Source of the DNA: Botryosphaeria dothidea
Lineage: Eukaryota; Ascomycota; Dothideomycetes; Botryosphaeriales; Botryosphaeriaceae
Direction of reading: 5' to 3'
Length of the DNA stretch: 64,000 bases
Assembly: GCA_011503125.2 (NCBI GenBank)
Contig: WWBZ02000022.1
Span: 124,001 to 188,000 of the forward strand
This document shows positions 49,770-60,607 of this stretch, piece by piece. Numbering within the stretch: the stretch's first letter is position 1; each line of letters opens with the position of its first letter. Made by a program: the position numbers and the translations under genes. Under the pieces are notes generated by a model, which saw only the letters and a list, made by a program, of their open reading frames with translations, ran no database searches and was not told where the DNA came from.

Positions 49770-51411
49770 GGATAGCTGCATCCCAAAAATTTACGTGTAT
49801 TATGATGCTAGGGTACGGAACTGCATTTCTCGCTTTCCTTTGTTCTCGTGGATGAGATTTTGCGACCTCCATGCTACGGCTGGAGCGGAGGCTATCCTCA
49901 GGCGCAGATAGGGGCCTCCCGTTTTCAATTTCCTTTGTATTTCCTTTCTTCGGAGTAAAACCCAGGAGCGGGTGGAACTGGATGGAGCGGACTGGCAGGA
50001 GTAACTCTACGGGCGCCTCTTATGGACAGGCTTGTGTCGAGGCGGCTTTGATTTCATTCTTGGCTTAAGCTTTGCAAGTGCTGTATCTTGATACGCGTTA
50101 GTTAGGTATCTACGGGCAAAGTATTGCTGTTCTCGATTCACTCTCCTGAGACCACATGATGCACACACAGTGATGGCCTCGACCCCTGACTGCTCCTGCA
50201 TGCTGATGCCGAGAGTTCCGCTGAAGGAAGATGCTGGCGGGGGAGAAGTTGGGGCTTGGCCGAAAGGGCTGACATCATCGGCGGCAAGCGAGGTAGTGCA
50301 GGTGTGCGGGCGCAGACGTGATCTGATCTGACAGCGCTCGCCCGCCCCCTTGGCCATCGCTATCTCGTCCAACCCCACACGGGCGCCCAGACAGTGCTTC
50401 CGTTGCTTCTCTCTGACCACAACTTTATCGTAACTGCCGCGCGCACCGATTTGCCGATCTGTGAGCGCTGCATCTATCTCTCTTCTAGCTTCGCCACTGG
50501 TCCAGACCTGTTGTGCAAGAAAAAAACGGCGCCTTACGAGTCAAACCGACATCGGTACCGAGTTTTTCTTTTCTTTTAGTCTTTTGGCTCTTTCGCTTCC
50601 TCAAGCTACCTCACTTAGGGAACTCCGCCGACTGGCTCTTTTACCGCCCCCCCCCCCCCCCCCCCCCTCCCAGGTCAGGCCCTGCTCTCCAACGCAACGC
50701 ATCATCCGCACCACACGAGACCTCATCGTTCCACAAAGGCCCCCGCCAGCTCATCAACCGATACACACTCTACTGCACGACTCCTTGCCGCCGACAAGCG
50801 CCTTCTTGACCGTGACCGCGAACCGGTTCGTGAGAGAAGCCTGTTTGCCCTCCTCCCCGCAGTCTTTATTTTCGGAAATCACGGCAACACATAACCGCAG
50901 CCAGCTCCGGACGACCGCCGAAGAAACAAGCTCGAGCAGAGACACAAGAGAACTCCGCCTCAGATCCAATCGAGCTCTGATCACTCTCGTCCTCTCTTTT
51001 GACTCTCCGAGTCTCACCTTCTCTCGGCCCTATTCAGCCACTTACGGAGGACGAGCGAGCCGAGACGGGACGAGCGCGGACTTGGGAAGAAGTCTAAATT
51101 CCTTGAAGCTTTTCTGGATACTCTTTTCGCTCCCGTCTTCTTGCCCTGCCGTCTACTCTCTCTCGCTCTCTCTCTCTCTGCTTCCCGTCCGTTCTATTCC
51201 TCTTGTCGTCATTTCCCCAGAGTTTTTCTTTCTTGCTCGATTGGACAAGAAGAGAAAAATCAGACCACGCGCATAGAAGAGGGGAAATATTAGATCGCCC
51301 GTACCAAGACCAATACTTTTGGCCTGTAGAGGGAGCAAGCGCGGAATCTCATTCCGCCCCGTTTCGTGAGATATAGCCGATTTTTAGAAAAGGGAAATCA
51401 AAAGCACAGGG
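49770..51411. other. intergenic, pyrimidine-rich leader of next gene
   Basis: 1.6 kb. From about 50.4 kb to 51.25 kb the plus strand is strongly C/T-rich with a run of 21 C at 50647-50667 and CT repeats near 51160-51180. This suits the promoter and long 5' leader of the downstream DUF3602 gene. No gene was found. Confidence 0.55.
50647..50667. repeat. poly-C tract (C21)
   Basis: Twenty-one consecutive C on the plus strand within a pyrimidine-rich stretch. Exact length is uncertain for such a tract. Confidence 0.9.
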
Positions 51412-52447
51412 ATGTGGGGACGCGGAGGAGCGGGCAACATCCAGCAGGCTGCCGAGGCCAGCAAGCAGCAGCAGCAGCAGCGGGGCGCGGAGGTGAGTCC
51501 TTGACGCGTGATATTTCCCTTTTTTTTCCCTTTTGCTTTCCGCCCTTTTCCCTGTAGCACCTCGTGGTGGAACTGCGCGTGGCTGTGTGTGACTTTGTGT
51601 CAGCGTTGGGATCGGGTAAGAAGGTTGCCGAAGAGCCGTGGTAGTACTCGTCCACGCACCATTTGCTCACCGGTTCCAATTCCGGGAGTTGGGGGGACGT
51701 CTCTGTCATGTTGGTCCTTGGTGGTGGTTGGACGAGACACTGGACATTTTGAGGAATGACGACTTGCTGCGCGCCAGCTAGACGTCTCGTCACTCCCTGT
51801 CACCACGTTGACAGCAACGCGGTCGAACTATTTTCGTCTCACCACACGGCTTAGCTCCCCCCCCCCCCCCTCCGCTCTACCACCCACCACCTCCCCACCT
51901 CCGCCTTAGACGGCCCCACTAACAATTCTGACCGGGGGGCACACAGGACCTCGAGGCCGCCAAGCCCCCCACCACAGCCACCGACCCCACCGCCAACAAC
52001 TCAGCCGCAGCGCCCCAGGAATACGCCCACATGGGCCGCGGCGGCGCCGGCAACTTCTACTCGCCCGCCGCGCTCGCACAAACCGGCACCTTCGAGCAGC
52101 CGATCACCTCGACCACCGCCGAGCCGCCGCCAACGCCGCTCGAGAACCTCGACTCCAGTTCCGGGTGGTGGAACACGGCGACGAGTGCTGCTGCTGCTGC
52201 TACGAATGGCGAAGGAGAGCAGCAGGAGACGCCGATAGCTCGGACGGGTCGCGGCGGCGCGGGTAACTTCGTCTGGGGCGGCGGCAGCGAGAGGCGGGCG
52301 GAGCAGCTGCGGAAGGAGTGGGGCCAGCTGCGAGAGAAGCAGAAGGACGTGGAGAGCAAGGTCGCGGAGGATGTGGAAAAGGCGCTGCCGCCGCCCGGGA
52401 AGGCGTGGCTGGGGGATGGGAAAGAACCGCTGCCGCGAGAGAACTGA
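51412..52447 (+). CDS. DUF3602 protein with GRGGAGNF repeats
   Basis: Two exons, 51412-51492 and 51947-52447, join in phase 0 (GTGAGT donor, CACTAAC branch, ACACAG acceptor), giving 193 residues. The short motif GRGGAGN appears three times: at residues 3-9 (WGRGGAGNI), mid-protein (MGRGGAGNFYSP) and again (TGRGGAGNFVWGG). This spaced repeat defines the fungal DUF3602 family (PF12223), small proteins of unknown function. A polyglutamine run of five closes exon 1. The C-terminal 50 residues are charged and helical (RRAEQLRKEWGQLREKQKDVESK). The 454-nt intron is long for this genome and contains a run of 14 C. No signal peptide or membrane segment is seen; the repeats are probably disordered. 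Confidence 0.82.
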
Positions 52448-52856
52448 GCGGAACAGTGTTTGATCCGTATGTTTTATAACCTGTTTGAAAGGTAGAGTGG
52501 CAGTGTTCAAAGTGGGTGGATTTGTTTTGTTCATAGACGTGGTTCGTCAGCCGGGTATATATGCGTTCACGGTAAATCCAGCAGCACATGTCGAATTTCG
52601 AGTTGACGTTTTTGATTTCTCCGTCTAAGCTTGGAGCCAGCAAGCACATCAACCGTGCGCTTTTCCTCTCTATTCCATCCAGACCGTTTTTGTTCCCATT
52701 TTCTTTTCCACCACAAGCAACATGTCCGCACGGCAAACCCAAATCCCCTTTCCAGATTCCCCCGATCGGAGTCAGCTGAAAGTCATAAGTCGGACGGTCG
52801 AATCGGCTATGTGCGTCGTGGTGTTGTTATGCAACTGAATAGCATGCGGAGAGCAT
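52448..52856. other. intergenic, convergent genes
   Basis: 409 bp shared by two 3' ends (DUF3602 gene and eS12 gene). Nothing else recognised. Confidence 0.6.
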
Positions 52857-53561
52857 TTACTGCTCGGTCTGGAAGTAGTTGAGGAGGATGTTGCGCTCCT
52901 GGGACTCCTCACCCCAGTCCTTGACGACGACGCAAGAGCAGTTGACGACCTTGCGGGCGTTGCCCTCACGGTCGATCTGGCCTGTAAAACGTGAATCTCG
53001 TTAGCAACTCATTCCTTCACCCGCGAAACCTCAAGCGGGGAAAACGTACAAAGACCAGCCCACTCGCCGAGCTGCTTGCCATCGGGGACCTTGATGAGCG
53101 GGATCTTGTGCTCGGAGCACAGGGCGACGACGAGCTTCTTGTAGGCCTCCTCCTCGCAGGCCTCGTTCAGCACGCACATGTGGGCCTGGCGGCGGTCGAG
53201 GGCTTTGGAAGCCTCGCGCAGACCGCGGGCAAGACCGTCGTGGATCAGGGCGAGCTTGAGGACGCCCTTGAGCGCGTCAAGGACCGACATCTGGCCGGAA
53301 GAGGCATCCGCGGACACCTCGACCTCCTGCTGCTCAACGGGGGAAGTGGGCTCTTCTCCGTCCGACTGCGACGCGCTCGTTAGCTCACTTGCTCATGGAA
53401 ATGCCATTGTTCTTGTACTTCATCGAAAAGGGACGAAGTGGAATATATTGGCGGTGAGGCTGAGGTCGACAACGGGCTCAACGGTGCGACAAGGCTGAAG
53501 GTGGGATGTTTCCAGCAGCCGCATCGCAGAGGTGCATCGGGGCGCAGGGCGTCATTACCAT
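52857..53561 (-). CDS. RPS12: 40S ribosomal protein eS12
   Basis: Three exons, 53561-53559 (the ATG alone), 53365-53050 and 52981-52857, join in frame to 147 residues. The protein begins [14 protein letters not shown], then carries the L7Ae-like fold of eS12: [63 protein letters not shown] and the end [21 protein letters not shown]. It is a structural protein of the small cytosolic ribosomal subunit. The first intron (193 nt) directly follows the start codon and has a GTAATG donor and a GCTAAC branch. Introns right after the ATG are common in fungal ribosomal protein genes. Without it, no ATG lies in frame near the acceptor. Codon use is strongly biased to C-ending codons, typical of high expression. 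Confidence 0.94.
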
Positions 53562-54524
53562 TTTGATTAGGTTCTGTTCGTGATGTCGGGTGTTCCTCGA
53601 AGAGATGCGACGGAGATTGTGGATTGTCGTTCGTTTGGTGGGTTGCGAGCGGTCGAAAAGTTTCCCGAAGGTCGATTTTGCGGATCTAGCTCACTGTGCC
53701 GTGAAGCGAGTCGGAATCGGCCCGGCCTTGGCATGGCGGAGGACGTACACGTGATCTGCACTGCGGTGTGCGCCAATCTCCCGTCTCAATAATGCCCCTC
53801 CACTCTGGTGTTCACCATTGGTTCAGGAAGATGATGCAGGTGCCGAGGCTGGCGTTTTAAATCTATCAAACTCTGCTAGAACATGTGAAAGCAACAACGC
53901 ATCGGGAAAACACGCAATTTCAAAGCTGCTATTCAAAGCAGCTATCGGAATCTCTTGCTACGAATATCACATCACCTTGAACCGACCCTGATACACGCCT
54001 TCCCTCTTTTCCAAATCCGCCACTACTGAAAAAAAAAAGAAAATTATTGCACAGAAGAGCAAATGGCCGTCCCAATGTATCTTGTCGCCCTGTAGTAGAA
54101 CCCTCACCACGCTGCACTTGACGAAGTCTCAAAACCAGCCTGACAGCTTTTCAGAAGTTCAGGGGGAAGCAGGCTGGTTTTGAGCGCTGACAAAATCCAG
54201 AGAGTCAGAGCGCTATGCTTGAAAAAGGAATAGGTACCACCAAGCCGCTGAACGCTGTCATGTAGAGAGAAAGCAAGGAAAAAGTTGCAGACGAAATTCT
54301 CCGGGGTAGTATTGGGACCTTTCCGCTCCAGAAACGCCGAGAGAAAACACAAAGGAGACGTAAGCGTCGCTGTACAAGGGCTTTTGGCGCCCGTGTCAAA
54401 GGGTATGGTACTGTAATAAAAGAGATATCTTAGAAAGCGAAACAAAAAAGGAAAGCCAAGCAGGGGCGGTGTCGATTAAAAGTTGTATGAAATGTGGTCA
54501 CGAAGTCTCTGGAAGTTCGGCAGT
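53562..54524. other. intergenic
   Basis: About 960 bp between the eS12 start and the 3' end of the TeaR-like gene. No gene, tRNA or repeat recognised; a short A-run lies near 54030. Confidence 0.6.
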
Positions 54525-56423
54525 TTACATGACCACACAGCAGCAGGCGCTCTTCTTGGGCTTTCCGTCCTCCTTTTCTATAGGCTCGGGTACCCTGATG
54601 GTCTCCGGCTTCGGGCTGTGAGGAGCTGTGACGGTCGTGGTCGTGGTTGGGTGGGGCACAGCCGGAGAGGTGGGAATGTTTGGCGTAATCTTGTAGCCTG
54701 CATGTTCCGTCGTAGCGGTCTGAGGCCTGGCGTTCTGCTCCGCCTTCTCTGCATTGTCCAAAGGCCAGTCCTGACGCGATGGCACCTTCTGAACCTCGTC
54801 CTTCTCCTCCGGCCTTTGGAGCTCTTGAGGCGTATCTTGCTGCCGTGGCTGCTCCAGCTGAGGGTCCTGGAGCACCGGAGACATGGAGCCATTGGAGCGA
54901 CGGTGAGCAGCAAAGTCGTACTCGTTGAGCAGCTTGAAGTCTTTGTCGTAGATGTTTCCGACCTTTCCCTCCTTCTCCCACTGCTCCTGAGCTATACGCT
55001 TTGCATGGGTAGGAAGCATCTGTTGATCCGGAGGCAGTCTCGGATCTGGTTTGTACATTGTTGCAATCCACGGCGCCTCTCCCTCGGGGCGGGCCGTCGT
55101 AGGACGAGAAGCCGTGCGAGGCCGGTTGTTTGTGCCCGAGTTTGTCCTGGACTTGCTTTGACCCTGCGAGCCGGTCCGTGGTTTGCTTTGCGTTCTCTTA
55201 CCAGAACTTGGCTTCTTGTTAGTGGGCATTTTAGCCTTAGCGGGGGATCCGCTGTTAGGCGAGTTCTTCTTCGAATTGATATCACCATCATTAGAGCTCC
55301 CTGGGTCAGATGCGTCATCAAGAAGCACCTGGCTACCCACACTACCGCCTCTCTTGCGTCGATACGCAAAGCCGTCGGGCCCTGGCGAGGTGCCGAGCAC
55401 CTGGCTACCGTTCCGACTGCGTGGAAGGGGTGCCTCTCTTTCAACAGCCTCTGTTGGGATCGGTGCTGGGCTGTGTTTCGGAATGGGTATCCTCGAAGTC
55501 CCAGGTCTCGGAGCATCCTTCTTAGCCGAGAAGTTTTCTCTCTCAGCATTAATCTCCTCTGGAGATCGCCAATCGGTCACGACATTGGAGTGCCGATACT
55601 CATCTGGTTCGTCTTCCGCAGGTATCGGAGAAACCATGCGCGTCTTCGCTTCCTCAACAGGGAAATGGTGAGTACCATCTCTGCTCGCAGAAGTGTCCCT
55701 CCTCTTACGAGAAGCACGCGACCTGCTGCTCGACCTGCTCGCCGATCTTGCGCTGTTCCGGGGAAGAAACCCTGCTTCTTCCAGCTCATGCCGCTCAATC
55801 TGGGCGAGCTTATCGCGATGAATCCAGTAATCCTCGCGCTCCGTCTTCTCCGACCCATTAGGTACGGAGCCATTCGGAGCCCTCCTCTTGTCCCCGTTCT
55901 TGTACATATCGAGCAAACTGTCCGCCTCACTCTGCCCGCTGGGCTTCCTGGCTAAGGCGTCAACTCGGTTGGGAACAAGATGTGCGTCAGCATGCCCGGA
56001 CTTGCTGGAACGTTGCGAGTCGATGGTATCGGCGCGACGTTGCGAGAACCGCGGGTAGCCGTTTGGTTGGCCGCTAAGAGGCTGGCGGGGACTGTACGTT
56101 TTCCCAGCGAGATCGTTGGAGATAAAGTGGTCGAAAGATGCGTTCTGATGGGACCCTATGACGTTAGTACAGCGATATTTTTTTTGTTTGGTCAAGGGAG
56201 GCGGGTCATCGAGAGACCCTAGTGGGATCCCACACGCCTGGAAGCGCAAGATAACTAGCGCTGCAGGACATGCAGGGCCACGCTTCCTCGTCGTCGTCGG
56301 GTCAAGACGGCTACGCACCTCAGGACTTATCGGGACGGCGAAGTCCCACGAGCTCCGTTCGCCATGCGCGCTTGCTGGAGGAGTGATGGTAGCGACGGTC
56401 GTGGTGTGAGAGACCATCGCCAT
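54525..56423 (-). CDS. TeaR-like prenylated cell-end marker protein
   Basis: The ATG at 56423 opens MAMVSHTTTV; the frame upstream lacks an ATG. A likely intron has a GTGCGT donor at 56318 and a TACTAAC branch at 56162-56168. The in-phase acceptor is CATCAG with exon 2 starting at 56144, giving 574 residues. Read through, the frame also stays open (632 residues). The N-terminal block WDFAVPISPE and the following NASFDHFISND-LAGKTYSPRQPLSG are conserved-looking. The long middle is Ser/Arg/Lys/Asn-rich and disordered, and PWIATMYKPDPRLPPDQQMLPTHAKR is a further ordered island. The last residues are SACCCVVM: a CaaX box (CVVM, probably farnesylated) preceded by two cysteines that may be palmitoylated. 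This matches TeaR of Aspergillus, the membrane receptor for the TeaA polarity marker at hyphal tips, and Mod5 of fission yeast in layout. I recall the family, so the name is inferred. Confidence 0.72.
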   Translation of the reverse strand: MAMVSHTTTVATITPPASAHGERSSWDFAVPISPEVRSRLDPTTTRKRGPACPAALVILRFQACGIPLGSLDDPPPLTKQKKYRCTNVIGSHQNASFDHFISNDLAGKTYSPRQPLSGQPNGYPRFSQRRADTIDSQRSSKSGHADAHLVPNRVDALARKPSGQSEADSLLDMYKNGDKRRAPNGSVPNGSEKTEREDYWIHRDKLAQIERHELEEAGFLPRNSARSASRSSSRSRASRKRRDTSASRDGTHHFPVEEAKTRMVSPIPAEDEPDEYRHSNVVTDWRSPEEINAERENFSAKKDAPRPGTSRIPIPKHSPAPIPTEAVEREAPLPRSRNGSQVLGTSPGPDGFAYRRKRGGSVGSQVLLDDASDPGSSNDGDINSKKNSPNSGSPAKAKMPTNKKPSSGKRTQSKPRTGSQGQSKSRTNSGTNNRPRTASRPTTARPEGEAPWIATMYKPDPRLPPDQQMLPTHAKRIAQEQWEKEGKVGNIYDKDFKLLNEYDFAAHRRSNGSMSPVLQDPQLEQPRQQDTPQELQRPEEKDEVQKVPSRQDWPLDNAEKAEQNARPQTATTEHAGYKITPNIPTSPAVPHPTTTTTVTAPHSPKPETIRVPEPIEKEDGKPKKSACCCVVM

Positions 56424-57729
56424 ACGAGGGGGAGGGGTCCGCTCGGCGGTGTCGGTGGGCTCGGAGAGGAAGAGTCGGTGGAGGAGGGCGTTGAGGGGAA
56501 GTGCAACCAAGCGCGGAGGGCGGACAGGGATGTGGTCCTGAGCGGTTCCGTCGGCGGCGCGAGGAGGCAGCAGAAAGTCCACTCAGGCACCCACTTCGGT
56601 GACCACGCTATTGCGATACAGCAGTCTAGAGGAGGCTACAGGGCGACGGTGGGCTCGGGGGGACTAGAGAGAGGGCGGGACGGGCGAGGATGGCTGTGGG
56701 CGGCGCATCGGCTCGGGGGGAGAGCAGCGAAATTGCAGCTGAGGCGGGCTCTCGCAAGCGGATATGAACGAGTGAATGACGTCCGGAACGTGCGTGCTCG
56801 GACCGCGGCGGCCAGGCGAGCGGGAGGAGCAAACAGCACAGGGCTGAGGGTGTGTGGGTGGGTGTCGCAGGCGTGTGCGAGAGGAGGGCAATGGTCACAT
56901 AACCATGCGGTGCTGCGTGAGGCGTAGGCCTTGTTATTGAGCAGCAGTCCTCGTCCGGCTGGCCGTCCACCCCTGCGCGTCTCTCTAACGCCCGACGGCG
57001 GGGCCGCTGATTGGGGCGTGCGCGCGCATAACGGCCAGCTATTGGTGTCGGCGGCGTGTTTAATTTCTCTTTTCTTCAACTCGGTTTTTTATTTTGCCCA
57101 GGGGCTGCTTGCCTGCGTCAAGCTCCAGCGAGCGACTATCGGCCGTTGCAAATGGCTGGAGGGCGTCAGTCTCTAGCTCTACGCCTGACAAGACCAGCGA
57201 TACTGCCGGCCCACGACGGCAGGGCGATCCACCCGGCGATCGTCGGCGTCGCGTCGCTCGCGCCGTCAAGCTGCAGTCGAGACCAGCGACTGGCTGGCCG
57301 GCGCCCGCTCAGACCTCACCTCGTCAGCCGCTGTGAGCTTCTTTCCCTGCACCCGGCCCGTACACGCCCTGCTCACCGTCTCTCCGCCAACCTCACCTTG
57401 TCGCCTCGCCAGAGCCGTCTCCACAACACGTCACCTGCTCGTCTTTGCGTCCGCTGCTCGACACGGCGTCTGTGCGGCGGGGTGACCTGGCAGCGGCGCG
57501 CCTTCCAACGCGGCGGGGACATCCCTAACTTCGCTGCTGCCGTTTATATCGCGTTTGCATAACAATCACAGGGCCCGAGGGTCTGTGGGCGTTTGGCGCC
57601 TAAAAAAGAACCTTTGCGCGCCCCGATCAAGCAGGCAACCCCAAGCCGCGCAAACCCGACACCAGCTCCGTGCCTCACACGAGTTCAATCTCATCTGTTG
57701 CTGGATGGAGCCTCACTTCCGCCGCCAGC
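56424..57729. promoter_or_regulatory. intergenic, promoter of TeaR-like gene
   Basis: 1.3 kb of GC-rich DNA with overlapping frames on both strands. No recognised gene; it should hold the TeaR-like promoter and leader. Confidence 0.5.
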
Positions 57730-58035
57730 ATGAATCCTCACGACCAACCGGATTCACCGCCAATCGCCAACCTCACCGCGTATGGAGATCAGGAGGAAAT
57801 AAAACCGGGGCCTGCACGATTCTATCTTTGTTTCCAGAAAGACTGCCTGGGCCGTGCTCCTTGTTCCACCGTCAACCCCTCACCAGGTCGCGTGTGTGCC
57901 AGAATCACCTGTGACACTTGCTCCACCGCCGCGCTTCGTGACCTTGCGGTGGCGAGGCTGATGCGAAACTTGGCCATTGAGCGCCAGACGCCGAACGAGT
58001 CAATTGCATCTCTCTGTCCGAAGAGTGGGGTCTGA
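57730..58035 (+). CDS. small hypothetical ORF, cysteine-containing
   Basis: An ATG-started frame of 101 residues (MNPHDQPDSPPIANL...). It has seven cysteines, most in a 35-residue middle segment with pairs such as CFQKDC and CDTC that could bind a metal, then a short helix. I do not recognise a family. It lies just upstream of the copia relic, in the same orientation, so it could be an eroded piece of the element's gag side or an unrelated small gene. No signal peptide. Support is only its length and composition. Confidence 0.35.
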   Translation: MNPHDQPDSPPIANLTAYGDQEEIKPGPARFYLCFQKDCLGRAPCSTVNPSPGRVCARITCDTCSTAALRDLAVARLMRNLAIERQTPNESIASLCPKSGV

Positions 58036-58300
58036 GACACGCCTCAGGTTGTCCGCGGGGAAAGGTGGCAGGTGCCTAGAGGGACCGCTTCTCTGACGAA
58101 GAGCCTCTTTCCTATCGAACCACTCATGGGTCTGTGGTGCAAGTGTTCCCACTTTGCCTTCTGTGTTGGCTGGCGATCTGCGGTATCGGGCGGAGTGGAC
58201 ATGTCCTGAGCTTGGATCCAGATGGTCGGGTGAGAGCTTTTGCCACACAACAGCTCAGCGGTGCCGATGCTACTTGACCGCATTATGGTGTCTGCAGCCC
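58036..58300. other. short gap before the retroelement relic
   Basis: Open in one frame, but no recognised domain. It may be degraded transposon sequence. Confidence 0.4.
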
Positions 58301-59563
58301 GGCAACAGTATCTACAACCGCCACGCGATGTTGGACTCGGGGCGACATGAAGTCCAATCCCTCATCCGTGCTCTGGCTGAACAACTGTCTCATGGACCGG
58401 CCCGCTGCCGTGTTTGAGATGACAACGGGTCCGAGTACGCAGTTCTCCAACGTTTCTCCATCCGCACGATACTTCTGCAAAGGCAAGTAGCTGACCCTTG
58501 CTTGTACTCGAGGGACGGTTGTTGGCTCCTCGTTTATGTGGACGATATTTTGATAGCCGCACCAACCACTGACGCCCGCCGAGAGGTTGCGAACCTCATC
58601 TACGGAGAGTTCAACGCCAAGGACCTCGGGTTGCTAGCCCATTAGTACGGCATGCGCGTCGAATGGGCCTCCAACGGCACAATCTTGTTGTCGCAAGAAG
58701 CATATATCGATGTCGTGTTGCAACGGTTTCAAATGGGCAACTACACGCCCTCTGCGGTGCCTTTCCAACAAGGAACCGTCTCTGACGTCAATACGGCCTC
58801 TCACACCTTCGGAAAGCCCTCCGCAACCAACACTGACCAAGTTACGCGCTATGCGGAGCTTTGCGGCTGCCTCATGTGGCTCTACATTGCCACCAGACCC
58901 GATCTTGGCTTTACCGCAACATACAATGCCCGCTTTACAGCCAAGCCAACCGTGGCGCATTGGCGTCGGTTGAGAGGCACTCTCCGCTACTTACAAGGCA
59001 CGAGAGGCAGAGGCCTCCGCTATACCCCTCGCGGCACACCTCTCACTGATTTCGGTAACTCTTCCTATACCGACGATATCACGCAAAGACGCAGCAGTCA
59101 AGGCTACCTGTTTTTACTTGCCTTCGCACTTATTGCATGGTACGCATCTCTACAAACGCTTGTTACACTGTCTACCTTCGAGGCGGCATACGTGGCTCTC
59201 ATGCACGCAACGAGAGAAATAGTACACCTCATACAGCTACTGCGAAACCTCAACCACGAGCCGTAGTTGCCTATTACGGTGTATGGTGATAATCAAAAAT
59301 GCGTCGATTACGCAAATGACCCCTCTATGACATCCCGCAGGACTCGTCACTTCGATATATAGTATCACTTCACTCGTGAGAGGGTTGCTGACAGCGTTGT
59401 TGCTATTAAGTGGATTCCAACCGCTCTTATGGCTGCCGACGGCCTCACAAAGCCTCTCAATAAGAGCGTCTTTTTACGCTTCGTCAGAACTCATGCAGTG
59501 GGTGTTGCAAATGAGGTCACATACCATACGTGGACCATATCCGGTGAATCAGACGTCGCCTGA
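58301..59563 (+). mobile_element. Ty1/copia retrotransposon relic (integrase, reverse transcriptase and RNase H fragments)
   Basis: One reading frame (codon starts at position mod 3 = 2) carries recognisable copia Pol pieces in order. First comes an integrase fragment ending in DNGSEY (58421-58438). About 100 nt later follows the reverse transcriptase block LLVYVDDIL, with the two catalytic aspartates near 58541. Then comes the palm and connection region with CLMWLYIATRPDLGF, and last an RNase H region ending VYGDNQKCVDYA, IKWIPTALMAADGLTKPL. Several hundred residues that normally separate DNGGEY from YVDD are missing, without loss of frame, so an internal deletion is inferred. Four stop codons interrupt the frame: TGA 58415, TAG 58643, TAG 59264 and TAG 59360. 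The element is dead. I found no long terminal repeats or target-site duplication. Confidence 0.88.
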
Positions 59564-60236
59564 AGACGCTGGATTGTGTAGATAAACGTTTTTATCTTAG
59601 TGCCACTTTCGGTTCGTACGTCATTTCTGTACGCTCTTTCAGAAGATTTACCAGCGCCATCTATCACTTTGTTCTTCAATAGGACAAAGTCACTCTTGTG
59701 TGACCAGCTCTCCTTGAGCTTCTTCTCCCAAAAAAAAAGCTGATCGAAAAACACTAGAATGGTAGGTCAATTTATCAGGACCTTCAACCAAAGTTTTGCA
59801 CAACTTGATCGGAAGTGCAATCCGCGCAATGACAGCGACCTTTCTTTCTTCTTGTATTGGCCACCTCTGCATCTACTGCGCTTATAGTTGCACCACGGGC
59901 CTTTTGAAACCCGCAATCGTAGAATTTCATCACATTGTGGCTTTGATCTCTGTGCAGAGAACGGTCTATATAGCACCATCTGTATGATCAGCAAAATGAG
60001 CATTGCAAATATAATGCCAAAGCTCACATACGATTATCGAAACTCTCTCGGCTCTACTATAGATCCGAGCTGATTCTTCGCTTGAGAGGAGATTGACCAA
60101 GCACTGGGTAGCCCCAGCAAATGGTCATTCTCGGCAATCTATTCCAGCGCAGATGATTTTACTTTTACCGCGCCCATGTTTTTACTCCTTATACGAAAGT
60201 TAGTTTATGTGTCCCGTTGATAGAAAAAATAAATAG

Positions 60237-60273
<37 letters not shown>

Positions 60274-60607
60274 CAAAAAGGAACCCTGCTGCCGGGACGT
60301 CTCATTCGCACCGAATTAGGCTGTGGTGCAGGAACCGTAGTATGACATCAGCGCAATTCGATTAGATGAAGTGTGCGGATGAGGGAACGTAACCCAAAGA
60401 GGTAGCCCTTATAGATCATAAACTCCCGGTCATGACGTATTCAGGCCTGGTAACTTTTTATCTGTGTAATCCGATAGTCATTTGCTTGGACGTGTGCCTC
60501 GAAGTAAAGCCGCGACATTTGCGGGCGGCTGCAGAAGTTGTATGTATAAGGCAATGAATGGCAGAACCAGCTAGTTAACAAGACCACTTGAGGCGCTTTC
60601 ACATGAT
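59564..60607. other. intergenic with (GA)n microsatellite
   Basis: 1 kb between the copia relic and the 3' end of the aminotransferase gene. AT-rich, no gene recognised. Confidence 0.6.
60241..60271. repeat. (GA)n microsatellite
   Basis: Fifteen uninterrupted GA units directly after a TAGAGTA stretch. About 340 bp beyond the aminotransferase stop codon. Confidence 0.95.

Noticed and set aside
59564..59760. Long terminal repeat after the copia Pol end
   Set aside because: No matching direct repeat was found upstream and no TG...CA ends or target duplication could be identified.
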